Shown: positions 34,469 through 42,828 of the stretch, piece after piece | How positions within the stretch are numbered: position 1 is the stretch's first letter | Layout: the number at the start of each line of letters is the position of its first letter | Assembly: GCF_016907675.1 (NCBI RefSeq) | Contig: NZ_JAFBCJ010000001.1 | Coordinates: 682,001-746,000, forward strand | Origin: Geodermatophilus bullaregiensis | GTDB taxonomy: Bacteria; Actinomycetota; Actinomycetes; Mycobacteriales; Geodermatophilaceae | DNA: 64,000 bases | Direction: 5' to 3' | Position numbers and translations under genes: made by a program | Notes under the pieces: model-generated | Databases searched by the model: none | The model's input: only the letters and a program-made list of their open reading frames with translations | What the model was told of the DNA's origin: nothing

Positions 34469-34508
34469 GCGTGTCCTCCCCGACCGTGGGCGGTGCGGGA
34501 GGACGCGC
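34469..34508. terminator. Hairpin between convergent lipase and ABC permease genes
   Basis: GCGTGTCCTCCC (34469-34480) pairs with GGGAGGACGCGC (34497-34508) with one G-T wobble. CGGTGCGGGAGGACG is repeated at 34491-34505 and 34511-34525, so two alternative right arms exist. Confidence 0.55.
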
Positions 34509-34575
34509 TCCGGTGCGGGAGGACGTCGCCTCCGCCCCGCCGGCTCGTGCACCCGCCCGGCGTCCCCGTCGGGAC

Positions 34576-35388
34576 CTAGCTGGTGATGTCCTTGGTGGTG
34601 AAGTTCGCCCACGCCGCGGTGAGCAGCACGCCCACGTAGACGCCCTGCAGGGCCAGCCCGCGGACGACGTCGCGCCACAGGACCGGGTCGCGGAACAGGT
34701 CGACGAAGGCCAGCCAGTACCGCGTGGGCAGGTACGGCGCGATCGGCGAGGCGGCGTCCAGGGTGAACAGCAGCGACGAGGTCACCAGCACCGCCAGCGC
34801 ACCGAGGGCGGCGGCCAGCGGCGAGTCGGTGAGCGTGGAGAAGAACAGCCCGAACGCGGCGACGCCGAGCATGGACACCGCGACGTAGCCGATGGCCAGC
34901 AGCGTCCGGCCGGCCAGCTCCTCCGCGGTGAGGGAGGTCCCCGACACCGACGTCCCGCCGGCCACCGGCTGGGCGTCGAACAGGGTCGTGCCGACGACGT
35001 AGCCGACCGCGGCCACCACCACGACCGTGACGACGACGAAGGCCAGCACCGCGACCAGCTTGGCCACCAGCAGCCGGGTGCGCCCGGCCGGGCGGGCGAG
35101 CAGGTAGCGCAGCGTGCCGGCCTGGGCCTCCCCGGCGACGGCGTCCCCGCTGACCACCGCGACGGCGATCGGCAGGAACAGCGGCAGCACGATCGCCAGC
35201 GCCGCCAGCGGGAACAGCTGTCCGTTGGTGAGCACCGCCGACAGGAACGGCGGCCCCTCCCCCGGCCGCGGCGCGAGGTCGGTGAGCTGCAGCAGCACGG
35301 CGACCAGCACCGGCAGCGCGTTGAGGACGGCGATCGTCGTCCAGGTGCGCGGCCGGCGGAACATCTTGCGCAGCTCGACGCCGATCAC
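34576..35388 (-). CDS. ABC transporter permease (ABC-2 type)
   Basis: The 270-residue protein has six predicted membrane helices, an N-terminal ELRKMFRRPRTW typical of ABC-2 permeases and the cytoplasmic-loop segment EAQAGTLRYLLARPAGRTRLLVAKL. With the ATPase encoded just upstream it forms an exporter; the substrate is unknown. GTG 35388 overlaps the ATPase stop by GTGA. It is the last gene of a three-gene unit. Confidence 0.9.
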   Translation of the reverse strand: MIGVELRKMFRRPRTWTTIAVLNALPVLVAVLLQLTDLAPRPGEGPPFLSAVLTNGQLFPLAALAIVLPLFLPIAVAVVSGDAVAGEAQAGTLRYLLARPAGRTRLLVAKLVAVLAFVVVTVVVVAAVGYVVGTTLFDAQPVAGGTSVSGTSLTAEELAGRTLLAIGYVAVSMLGVAAFGLFFSTLTDSPLAAALGALAVLVTSSLLFTLDAASPIAPYLPTRYWLAFVDLFRDPVLWRDVVRGLALQGVYVGVLLTAAWANFTTKDITS

Positions 35389-36302
35389 GACCGGTCCACC
35401 CGGTCCGCGCTGGTGCCGGCGGCGGCCAGCACCACCTCCTCCAGGGTCGGCCGCTGCAGCGCCAGCCCGGTCACCGGCACCCCGGCGCCCACCAGCAGCG
35501 CGTTGACCTCCGCCGGGTCGGCCCCGCGGACCACCAGGCGGCCGCCGTCGGCGGCGAGCACCCGCCCGTCGAGGAGCGCGCGCACCCGCTCGGGCGCCGG
35601 GGTGTCGACGAGGGTGGCGCCGGTCGGGGCGGTGAGCCGGGCCACGTCGTCCTGCAGCACGAGCCGGCCGCGGTCGAGCACGCCCACGCGGGTGCACAGC
35701 TGCTCGACCTCGGCCAGCAGGTGGCTGGAGAGGAACACCGTCGTCCCGCCGCGGTTGAGCTCGAGCAGCAGCTCGCGGATCTCGGAGATGCCCTGCGGGT
35801 CCAGCCCGTTGGTCGGCTCGTCGAGGACCAGCAGCTCCGGCCGGCGCAGCAGCGCGCCGGCCAGGCCCAGCCGCTGGCGCATGCCGAGCGAGTAGGCGCC
35901 GACCGGGCGGCGGCCCACCCCGCCGAGGCCCACCTGGTCGAGCACCTCGGCGATCCGCTCCCGCCGGGTGCGGCGCGACCCGCCGGGACCCGCGGCGTCG
36001 AGCAGCGAGAGGTTCGCCGCGCCGGACAGGTGCCGGTGGTGCGCCGGGCCCTCGATGAGCGCGCCGACCCGCGGCAGCACCCGCCGACCGGCGCGCGGCA
36101 TCCGCCCGCCGAGCAGCTCCACCTCGCCGCGGGTGGGCAGCACCAGGCCCAGCAGCACGCGCACCGTCGTCGTCTTGCCCGAGCCGTTGGCGCCGAGGAA
36201 GCCGTAGACGTCACCGGTGCGGACGTCGAGGTCGATGCCGTCGACGGCGCGCACCCGGCCGTACTGCTTGACCAGGCCGCGGGTGAGGACGACCGACGTC
36301 AC
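35385..36302 (-). CDS. ABC transporter ATP-binding protein
   Basis: The 305-residue protein has Walker A GANGSGKTTTVR, signature YSLGMRQRLGLAGALL, Walker B LLVLDEPTNGLDPQG and the H-loop SSHLLAEVEQ, plus a C-terminal extension typical of CcmA/DrrA-type exporters. It energises the permease encoded downstream. The GTG start overlaps the stop of the RseB-like gene upstream by GTGA. Confidence 0.93.
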   Translation of the reverse strand: MTSVVLTRGLVKQYGRVRAVDGIDLDVRTGDVYGFLGANGSGKTTTVRVLLGLVLPTRGEVELLGGRMPRAGRRVLPRVGALIEGPAHHRHLSGAANLSLLDAAGPGGSRRTRRERIAEVLDQVGLGGVGRRPVGAYSLGMRQRLGLAGALLRRPELLVLDEPTNGLDPQGISEIRELLLELNRGGTTVFLSSHLLAEVEQLCTRVGVLDRGRLVLQDDVARLTAPTGATLVDTPAPERVRALLDGRVLAADGGRLVVRGADPAEVNALLVGAGVPVTGLALQRPTLEEVVLAAAGTSADRVDRS

Positions 36303-37405
36303 GACGGCGCCCCGGTCAGGGCGCCCGCGGCGTCGGCGAGCGCGTCGAGGGTGACCGTGCCGGTGAGGACGTAGGCGCCGCGGCCGGGCGGCTCCACCAG
36401 CATCAGCCCGAGCGGGCCGGCGGCCACGCGGGTGCCGCGCTCGTCGCGGACGGCGTCCGGCGCGGCGGCCAGCGCCTGCCGGAGCCCGGCGGCGAACCGG
36501 CCCGGCACCGGCGCCACCGCCAGCAGCGTCACCCCGCTGCCGTAGACGCCGACCGCCCCCGGCGCCCCGGCCAGCGGGCGGCGGGCGAGACCGGCCAGCA
36601 CGTCGGGCAGCGCGACCTCCGCCAGCCGCCGGTCGGCCTCCCGCAGCAGCCCGTCGGTGTCCTCGCCGGGCCGCACGCGGGCGCCGGGCGGCGGGGCGAA
36701 CGCGACGACGCCGGCCGCCGGGGTGGTCAGGTCCAGGTCGAGGAAGCGGGTGTCGAGGGCCGGGACCGACGCGCCGTCGGCCACCACCTCGACGGCCAGC
36801 GGCAGGCCCGTCCCGGCGTCGGCCCAGACGTCGACGCGGGCCACCGAGGCCGCGGGCGCGGCGGGCACCAGCCGCAGGCCGAGGGCGTCGCGGCCGGCCA
36901 CCCGGCGGGCGCCGATGCGGGAGAGCTCGTCGTCGGCGGCCTCCGACAGCAGCCGCCGGCCCAGCGCGGCGGGGACGAGGTCCGGCGGCGCGGGCAGCGC
37001 GAGCGGCGCCGGGTCGCTGCGCCGGGCGGTCGCCGACTCGTACTCCCAGGTCCACGTGCCGGCGGGGTCGACGTGCACCCCGGTCTCCCCCGCCGCGGTG
37101 ACGACGTCGACCCGGTGCTCCTCGGGCCCGCGCCACCACACCCGCAGGGTCGTGCGGTCGCTGAGCAGGTCGGCGACGGCGGGCAGCTGGTCGCTCACCG
37201 GCAGGGCCAGCCCGCCGGCCGAGACCGCGTAGCCGGAGAAGGCGACACCGGCGCTGGCGAGGACGGCGTCGCGGAGGTCGGGCGCGGTCGTGCCGGCGTC
37301 CTCGGCCGGCAGCGCGCCGACGACCGCGGGCAGCGACAGCAGCACGGCCAGCAGCGCGACGACGAGCGCCCAGCGGCGGGCGCGCCCGTGCCCCCGTCCG
37401 GCCAT
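36299..37405 (-). CDS. Secreted RseB/LolA-like protein linked to an ABC exporter
   Basis: The 368-residue protein has a signal peptide (Arg-rich start, hydrophobic 12-30, ALPAED after) and a long beta-rich body resembling MucB/RseB sigma-factor regulators or LolA-type lipid-binding proteins: TTLRVWWRGPEEHRVDVV and GTWTWEYES. No lipobox Cys is seen. Sharing an operon with the ABC exporter suggests it senses or carries the exported compound outside the membrane. The ATG at 37405 follows TAGCGT by six bases. Confidence 0.75.
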   Translation of the reverse strand: MAGRGHGRARRWALVVALLAVLLSLPAVVGALPAEDAGTTAPDLRDAVLASAGVAFSGYAVSAGGLALPVSDQLPAVADLLSDRTTLRVWWRGPEEHRVDVVTAAGETGVHVDPAGTWTWEYESATARRSDPAPLALPAPPDLVPAALGRRLLSEAADDELSRIGARRVAGRDALGLRLVPAAPAASVARVDVWADAGTGLPLAVEVVADGASVPALDTRFLDLDLTTPAAGVVAFAPPPGARVRPGEDTDGLLREADRRLAEVALPDVLAGLARRPLAGAPGAVGVYGSGVTLLAVAPVPGRFAAGLRQALAAAPDAVRDERGTRVAAGPLGLMLVEPPGRGAYVLTGTVTLDALADAAGALTGAPS

Positions 37406-37411
37406 GCGGCC

Positions 37412-37417
37412 ACGCTA
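37412..37417 (-). promoter_or_regulatory. -10 element of a probable leaderless promoter (ABC exporter operon)
   Basis: TAGCGT on the minus strand, six bases before the ATG at 37405. Confidence 0.5.
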
Positions 37418-37472
37418 CGACCGGCCCGCAACACCCACGTGAGGGCGGCCCGGCGGCGGGTATGCGCAGGTC

Positions 37473-38111
37473 ATGGCCCCTCCCCTCAGCGACGCCGTCG
37501 TCGTCGACGTCCTGCGCCGGCTCGACCGGCTGACCGGCCCCCTCGTCACCCGGCTGGGCCGCCCGCCGGAGCTGCCGGCCGCCGAGCGCGACGACTGGTG
37601 GGCCGACCGGGCCTCCCGGGTGGCCGCGGTGGCCGGCGGCCTGCCGCGGCTGGTCGGCCGGCTCGCCGACGTCCTGCCGCTGCAGAACACCGTGGGGACG
37701 GCGGTGCAGTCGCTGGTGGTCCTCGGCGTGGCCGGTGAGCACGGCGTCGCCGACCCCGCCGAGCGGGTGTCGCTGCTGGCGCGGGTGCTGCTGGCCCGCG
37801 ACCTGCCCGCCGAGCGGGTGCGCCCGCTGCTCGAGCGGGTCCGCGGCACCTACGCCGAGGCCGCGCTCGGCGCCCGCGACGACCGGGCCGGGCTGCGCGG
37901 CGCCGCGCGCACCGTCTGGCGCGCCGCCCGGCTGCTCAGCCGCATCGACGCGGCGCTCGACGCGCGCCCGAAGGGCCGCCTCGGCGCCCGCGCGCTGGCC
38001 AACCTGCCGGTGGTCGGCGTCCTGGGCGGCTACGCGGCCGAGCGGGAGGCGCTGCGCCGGGCGGCCCGGCACACCGCGGAGCTGCTGGAGAGCGGCCCGG
38101 TGACGGTGTAG
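37473..38111 (+). CDS. Conserved hypothetical alpha-helical protein
   Basis: I do not recognise a family. The 212-residue product is predicted largely helical, rich in Arg, Ala and Leu, with LADVLPLQNTVGTAVQSLVV and GALRALANLPVVGVLGGYAAE-like segments that could touch a membrane, but no clear transmembrane helix and no Cys. It is divergent from the RseB-like gene with 67 bases between them. Codon use matches its neighbours, so it is likely a native gene. The ATG at 37473 is the only early start. Confidence 0.7.
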   Translation: MAPPLSDAVVVDVLRRLDRLTGPLVTRLGRPPELPAAERDDWWADRASRVAAVAGGLPRLVGRLADVLPLQNTVGTAVQSLVVLGVAGEHGVADPAERVSLLARVLLARDLPAERVRPLLERVRGTYAEAALGARDDRAGLRGAARTVWRAARLLSRIDAALDARPKGRLGARALANLPVVGVLGGYAAEREALRRAARHTAELLESGPVTV

Positions 38112-38649
38112 GCCGACGCGTCGAGGGCCGGGGGTCGCCTGCCGCGGGCTGCCGCGGCGCAGCCGATGACGGACCTGGTCGTCGCGCACCTCGCGTGTGA
38201 CCACCGGCCACGACCAGCCGGCTCCTGTTCGCCGGCGTCGCGGTGACGTGGTGGCCGAGGGCGGTCCCTCGTGACGCGGTGGTGACGTGAGCCACTGACG
38301 CTGCACCTGTCCGGTATCAGGTCGGCACGAGCAGCCCTCCTTGAGGGCAGGACCCGCCGCCTGGCTCCAGGAGGGGTGTCCGGCCAGCCTGAGGGGGTGC
38401 GGGATCGGTGACCGAGCTGACGGAGCCGCCATCCACGTCGACTGCGGCGTTTCGGCCGGGTCGTCGGCCGAGCACCTGCAGGCACGGGCGGCGGCGGCGA
38501 CCGCAGGGCGGGGTGGGACCGGAAGGCCCCGGACGTCGTCGCCGACACGCGGCCCGCGCCCGTGCCACCTCGCGGTGCCACGTCGCCCACGGTCCCGATC
38601 CGGAGCCTGGTGGAGCAGGACGCGTCGTTTCCGCAGGGGGTGACTCCAC
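38112..38649. other. 538-bp region without a supported gene at the left edge of an accessory insert
   Basis: CTGGTCGT (38175-38182) and ACGACCAG (38210-38217) form an 8-bp inverted repeat, and GCCCTC-CTT-GAGGGC (38334-38348) is a small hairpin. Short open frames exist from 38408 onward but show no codon bias or homology I recognise; they may be gene remnants. No tRNA or integrase was found. Confidence 0.5.
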
Positions 38650-39558
38650 ATGGGTGTCGAGGGCCTGATCGACACGGTGATCGACACGGTGATCGGCGCG
38701 ATGACGCTCGTCGCAGTCGCGGACGGGGAGGAGCCGGGCCCGGACTGGGTCGCCATCGGCGTGGGCGCGCTCGGAGCCCTCGCCACACTGGCGTCGGCCT
38801 ACATCACGGCCAGATACCAGGGCAGGAAGCGGGACGATCGTCGACGCAGCAAGATCAAGGGAAACGACCTCGACGTCAGAGGCATCACCGAGAAGGACTC
38901 CTTCTCGGCCCTGGACGTCATCAAGGTGCTCGATCTCCGCAGTTCCCCGGATCTGGGCGGGCGAGCCGGCGGTGGACACGCAGTCCTCACGGACTCACAC
39001 CTGATCGTGCGGGAGAGGAGCTCGGGGAACGGCGTGGTGTTCTGCTATGCCACCAGCGGCGACTTCGACGGCGTGACGAGCAAGGACCACATCTGGAAGT
39101 GGGATGAACTGCAACCCCACTCCCCGCTGAAGAAGGGGCTCGTGGCGAAGTGCTACGGGCTCGGTGTGGACCTCGACACCCTCTCCGTGGACCACGTGTC
39201 ACGGGTGACGAACCAGATCGTCTACCGGGGGGCGTTCGACCAAGCGGACCACGAGTCGTTCGAGACGCACATCGACCGATCGACCGTGTCCTTGACGTTC
39301 GTCATCCTGTTCTCGCCGTCCTACCCGTGCGTCAGCGCAGTCGGCGAGGAGAACACCGTTCGTGACCACTGGGCGCGCGTGGAGGACAACCGCCCCGTCG
39401 TGCTCGATGGCGGTCAGTGTCTGTACTGGCGGGTGTTCCGGGACGATGCCGGCTCCTTGCCGCACCGGGCGAAGTACCGGCTGCAGTGGGATTGGCAGCC
39501 TGCAGCCGGCGCGACCGCTCCCGGTGACGCCGCACGCACGCGGGCGGGCACTTCCTAA
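38650..39558 (+). CDS. Single-span membrane protein of unknown function in a lower-G+C insert
   Basis: The 302-residue protein has an N-terminal amphipathic stretch (GLIDTVIDTVIGAMTLVAVA, encoded by a 12-bp tandem repeat at 38667-38690), a membrane helix (about residues 36-56) followed by a basic stop-transfer segment, and a 240-residue cytoplasmic domain with alternating beta-like segments that I cannot assign. AGGGGG lies about nine bases before the ATG. Codons are visibly less G+C-rich at third positions than in neighbours, which suggests transfer. It ends 14 bases before the next gene, so the two probably act together. Confidence 0.72.
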   Translation: MGVEGLIDTVIDTVIGAMTLVAVADGEEPGPDWVAIGVGALGALATLASAYITARYQGRKRDDRRRSKIKGNDLDVRGITEKDSFSALDVIKVLDLRSSPDLGGRAGGGHAVLTDSHLIVRERSSGNGVVFCYATSGDFDGVTSKDHIWKWDELQPHSPLKKGLVAKCYGLGVDLDTLSVDHVSRVTNQIVYRGAFDQADHESFETHIDRSTVSLTFVILFSPSYPCVSAVGEENTVRDHWARVEDNRPVVLDGGQCLYWRVFRDDAGSLPHRAKYRLQWDWQPAAGATAPGDAARTRAGTS

Positions 39559-39572
39559 CGCACGGAGAAGGG

Positions 39573-40589
39573 GTGGTGTGGGTGCAGGGTGCGGCGAACT
39601 CGGGAGCACCACGCGAGGCCCCGGTTGCGTCATGGCGACCGGCCCGGCTCTTCCCCCAGAGCTATCCGGGGGACTGCCCGGCCTACTCCTACCTCCTGCG
39701 GAACGAGCACGTGCTCCCCGTGGTGGCGGACCGATCCTCGTCGACCTACCACGTCGCCATGGACGGTCGGCGCCCCCTGGAGGAACTGCTGAGAGCGGAC
39801 GGGGCGTGCGACCTCTCGATGCGCACGCCGGTGGTTGCCTACGGAGCGAACCGGAACCCTGCGACAGTGCACATCAAGTTGCAGAACTACGGGGCCGGCG
39901 GCCCGGTGCCCGTCCTGCGGGGGAGGTTGGCAGGAGCCGACGTGGTCGCGTGCGGGCTGCACGGTCAGGGCTACCTGTACGGAGAGCTGCTGCTGGCGCG
40001 TGAGTACGTCCGGGACACCACCGTGGACGTGTTCGTGCTCCTGCTCGACGACGACCAGCTCCGGGCGATGAACGACAGCGAGGGCCTCACCTCCGGCATG
40101 TACTCACTGGCCGCCGTCCCCGGGGTTCGGGTCGAGGGTGTCGACGGTCCGGTGAGGCCTCTGGCGTACGTCGCCAACGAGCGCGTGTGGATCTCCCCGG
40201 AGCTCGGGTCTCCCATCGCCTACTCCGCGATAGCCGCCGGCAAGCGGGTGCTGCCCGGCATGGCGGCGCGGCAGGTCCTCCATCACGCCATCCAGACGCT
40301 GGGCATCGCCGATGCGGTGGCCGATGCGACCGGACTCGACCCCACCACGCTCGCAGACGATCTGCCGAAGTACATGAACGGTCAGTGGTGGTACGAGTTC
40401 CACACGGGCGACCAGCCGCTCGCCGCGCACGGGCACGTGCTGGACGTCTTCTCGGCCAGCATGCGTCGGAACTCCATACCGGTCAGGACGCTCGACCAGC
40501 TCAGTCGCGACCGGCTGGTACTCCCCTCGGACGCGGCCTATGCCCCGGGAGCGCAGTTCAGCTGGGGAGCCCTGGTGCCGGGTCGCTGA
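39573..40589 (+). CDS. Hypothetical protein with possible gamma-glutamylcyclotransferase-like motif
   Basis: The 338-residue protein has [19 protein letters not shown] near residue 90, resembling the YGSN start of gamma-glutamylcyclotransferase-like folds, followed by [20 protein letters not shown] and [17 protein letters not shown]. The rest is unassigned, so the fold is a suggestion only. GGAGAAGG precedes the GTG at 39573; a GTG one codon later is equivalent. Base composition matches the gene before it. Its last 52 bases overlap the 3' end of metF on the other strand, which is unusual and marks the right edge of the insert. Confidence 0.65.
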   Translation: MVWVQGAANSGAPREAPVASWRPARLFPQSYPGDCPAYSYLLRNEHVLPVVADRSSSTYHVAMDGRRPLEELLRADGACDLSMRTPVVAYGANRNPATVHIKLQNYGAGGPVPVLRGRLAGADVVACGLHGQGYLYGELLLAREYVRDTTVDVFVLLLDDDQLRAMNDSEGLTSGMYSLAAVPGVRVEGVDGPVRPLAYVANERVWISPELGSPIAYSAIAAGKRVLPGMAARQVLHHAIQTLGIADAVADATGLDPTTLADDLPKYMNGQWWYEFHTGDQPLAAHGHVLDVFSASMRRNSIPVRTLDQLSRDRLVLPSDAAYAPGAQFSWGALVPGR

Positions 40590-41518
40590 GAGGTGGCGGC
40601 CAGCGGGGAGGGCACCGACATTCCGGTGCCGGCGTCGGTGAGGTTGGTGAAGACCTCCCGCGTCGCCGTCGACCGGTTCATGGTGATGAAGTGGATGCCG
40701 GGCACGCCCTCGTCCAGCAGGCGCCGGCACATCGCCGTCGCCACCTCCACGCCGTAGGCCCGCACCGCCGCCCTGTCCCCGGGTGAGTCGCCGTCGAGCT
40801 CGGCGAAACGGGCGGCCAGGTCCTCCGGGAAGGCCTGGCCCGACAGCTGCACGATCCGGGTGATCTGCTTGGCGTTGGTCACCGGCATGACCCCGGCGAT
40901 CACCGGGACGTCGCAGCCGCGGGCGACCACCCGGTCGCGCAGCCGCAGGTAGTCCTCGACGCGGAAGAACATCTGGGTGATCGCGAAGTCCGCGCCGGCC
41001 CGGCACTTGCGGACGAACATCTCGACGTCGGTGTCGAAGTCCGGGGAGCGCGGGTGCCGCTCGGGGAAGGCGGCGACGCCGACGGAGAAGTCGCCCATCG
41101 AGCGGATCAGCGCGACCAGCTCGGAGGCGTACTCCAGGCCCTGCGGGTGCCTGACCCAGTCGGCCTGCGGGTCGGCGCCCGGCGGGTCCCCGCGCAGGGC
41201 CAGCAGGTTGCGCACCCCGGCGGCGGCCAGCCGGCTGACCACGTGCCGCAGCTCGGCGACGCTGTGGTCGACCGCGGTCAGGTGTGCCAGCGGCGTCATC
41301 GTGGTCTCGGCGGCGATCCGCTCGGTGACCGCCACCGTGCCCTCGCGGGTGGACCCGCCGGCGCCGTAGGTGACCGACACGAACGACGGGCGCAGCCGCT
41401 CCAGCTGCCGCAGCGCCGTCCACAGCTGGTCCTCGCCCTCGGGCGTCTTGGGCGGGAAGAACTCGAAGGACCAGGTGGGCCGCGACGAGGCGAGCAGCTC
41501 GCGGACGCTTGGGGTCAC
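40538..41518 (-). CDS. metF: 5,10-methylenetetrahydrofolate reductase
   Basis: MetF makes 5-methyltetrahydrofolate for methionine synthesis, using FAD. The 326-residue protein has the catalytic Glu in [13 protein letters not shown], the block [11 protein letters not shown] and the FAD/folate segment FAITQMFF. The GTG at 41518 fits TACCCT eight bases upstream; an ATG 17 codons earlier is open but less likely. The last 20 or so residues read into the lower-G+C insert ([14 protein letters not shown]), so the natural C-terminus may have been replaced. The core is complete and should be active. Confidence 0.93.
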   Translation of the reverse strand: MTPSVRELLASSRPTWSFEFFPPKTPEGEDQLWTALRQLERLRPSFVSVTYGAGGSTREGTVAVTERIAAETTMTPLAHLTAVDHSVAELRHVVSRLAAAGVRNLLALRGDPPGADPQADWVRHPQGLEYASELVALIRSMGDFSVGVAAFPERHPRSPDFDTDVEMFVRKCRAGADFAITQMFFRVEDYLRLRDRVVARGCDVPVIAGVMPVTNAKQITRIVQLSGQAFPEDLAARFAELDGDSPGDRAAVRAYGVEVATAMCRRLLDEGVPGIHFITMNRSTATREVFTNLTDAGTGMSVPSPLAATSQRPGTRAPQLNCAPGA

Positions 41519-41526
41519 GGGGTCCG

Positions 41527-41532
41527 AGGGTA
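41527..41532 (-). promoter_or_regulatory. -10 element of a probable leaderless promoter (metF)
   Basis: TACCCT on the minus strand, eight bases before the GTG at 41518. Confidence 0.5.
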
Positions 41533-41680
41533 CGTGCGCCGCCGACCGGTCCCCCGCGTCCGCCTGCATCCGTCACGGCACCCCCAGCGGAAGGGACCAG
41601 GAACGGCAGTCGAGCGCCGGGAGGCCCCGTTGACCACGCACCCCCACCCCCCGAACAGGACGCGCGCCACTCGATGGGGC

Positions 41681-41686
41681 GATACT
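41681..41686 (+). promoter_or_regulatory. -10-like element of the crtE-crtI-crtB operon
   Basis: GATACT lies six bases before the GTG at 41693, indicating a leaderless transcript for the carotenoid core operon. Confidence 0.45.
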
Positions 41687-41692
41687 GGCCGG

Positions 41693-42826
41693 GTGATCAG
41701 CGGGACGGCGCAACGTGGGTCCGTGGTCCGTCCCCTCGTCCCGTCGCTGGCGGCGGCCGACCTGGGACGCATCCGCGGCGCGGTCTCGGCCGCGCTCACC
41801 GGGTTCCTCGAGGAGCAGCGCACCACCCTGTCGGGCATGGACCCGGCGCTCACCCGCGTCGTCGACGAGGTGTGCGCGCTGGCCGACGGCGGCAAGCGGC
41901 TGCGCCCGGCCTTCGCCTACTGGGGCTGGCGCGGGGTCGCCGAGGACGTCAGCGGCCCGGCCGAGGACGACGCCGCGGTGCTGCGCGCCGTCGCCGCGCT
42001 GGAGTTCGTGCACGCCAGCGCGCTGGTCCACGACGACGTCATGGACGGCGCGCTGACCCGCCGCGGCCGGCCGGCCACCCACGTCGGCTTCGCCGCCCAC
42101 CACGGCGACGGCGGCCTGTCCGGCGACGGCGACGCGTTCGGCGTCGGCGCGGCGATCCTGGTCGGCGACCTCGCGCTGGTGTGGTCCGACGAGCTGCTGC
42201 GCCGCTCGGGGATCAGCGCTCCGTCGTTGGCCCGCGCCCGCTCGGTGTGGGACACGATGCGCACCGAGGTCACCGCCGGCCAGTACCTCGACCTGCTGCG
42301 CGCCGCCGGCGGACTGCCCGGCGCCCAGGGTGCGCTGACCGTCGCCCGCTACAAGAGCGCCGGCTACACCGTGCAGCGGCCGCTGCAGCTGGGCGCGGCC
42401 ATCGGCGGCGCCGGCCCGCGCGCCGCCGACGTCTACACCGCCGTCGGGCTGCCGCTCGGCGAGGCCTTCCAGCTGCGCGACGACGTCCTCGGCGTGTTCG
42501 GCGACCCCGAGGTCACCGGCAAGTCCGCCGACGACGACCTGCGCGAGGGCAAGCAGACCCTGCTCATCGCGCTGGCCGAGGAGGAGGCCGACGACGCCGG
42601 CCGCCGCCTGCTGCACGAGTCGCTCGGCGACCCCGACGCCGGCGAGGACCAGTTCGCGGCGCTGCGCGACCTCATCGAGCGCACCGGCGCGCGGGCGCGG
42701 GTCGAGGAGCGGATCGCCGAGCGCACCGCCACCGCCCGCGCCGCCATCGCCGACGCCCCGATCGCCGGGGAGGCCCGCGCCGCCCTCGACGCGCTGGCCG
42801 TCGCCGCGACCTCCCGCACGGCCTGA
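41693..42826 (+). CDS. crtE: Polyprenyl (geranylgeranyl) diphosphate synthase
   Basis: This trans-prenyltransferase should make the C20 diphosphate used by CrtB; it also occupies the idsA2 (Rv2173) position. The 377-residue protein has the first Asp-rich motif in ALVHDDVMDGALTRRGRP and the second in FQLRDDVLGVFGD, with the KSADDDLREGKQT basic stretch after it. Product chain length cannot be read with certainty. It is the first of three tightly packed genes; the crtI start is two bases after its stop. Confidence 0.92.
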   Translation: MISGTAQRGSVVRPLVPSLAAADLGRIRGAVSAALTGFLEEQRTTLSGMDPALTRVVDEVCALADGGKRLRPAFAYWGWRGVAEDVSGPAEDDAAVLRAVAALEFVHASALVHDDVMDGALTRRGRPATHVGFAAHHGDGGLSGDGDAFGVGAAILVGDLALVWSDELLRRSGISAPSLARARSVWDTMRTEVTAGQYLDLLRAAGGLPGAQGALTVARYKSAGYTVQRPLQLGAAIGGAGPRAADVYTAVGLPLGEAFQLRDDVLGVFGDPEVTGKSADDDLREGKQTLLIALAEEEADDAGRRLLHESLGDPDAGEDQFAALRDLIERTGARARVEERIAERTATARAAIADAPIAGEARAALDALAVAATSRTA

Positions 42827-42828
42827 GC

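Noticed and set aside
38408..38668. A short plus-strand gene before the accessory pair
   Set aside because: The Arg/Pro-rich product has no support from codon pattern, ribosome site or homology, and it runs into the start of the next gene.
38112..40640. An integrative element with att sites or a tRNA target
   Set aside because: No integrase, tRNA or convincing direct repeats at the edges were found, so only an accessory insert is claimed.
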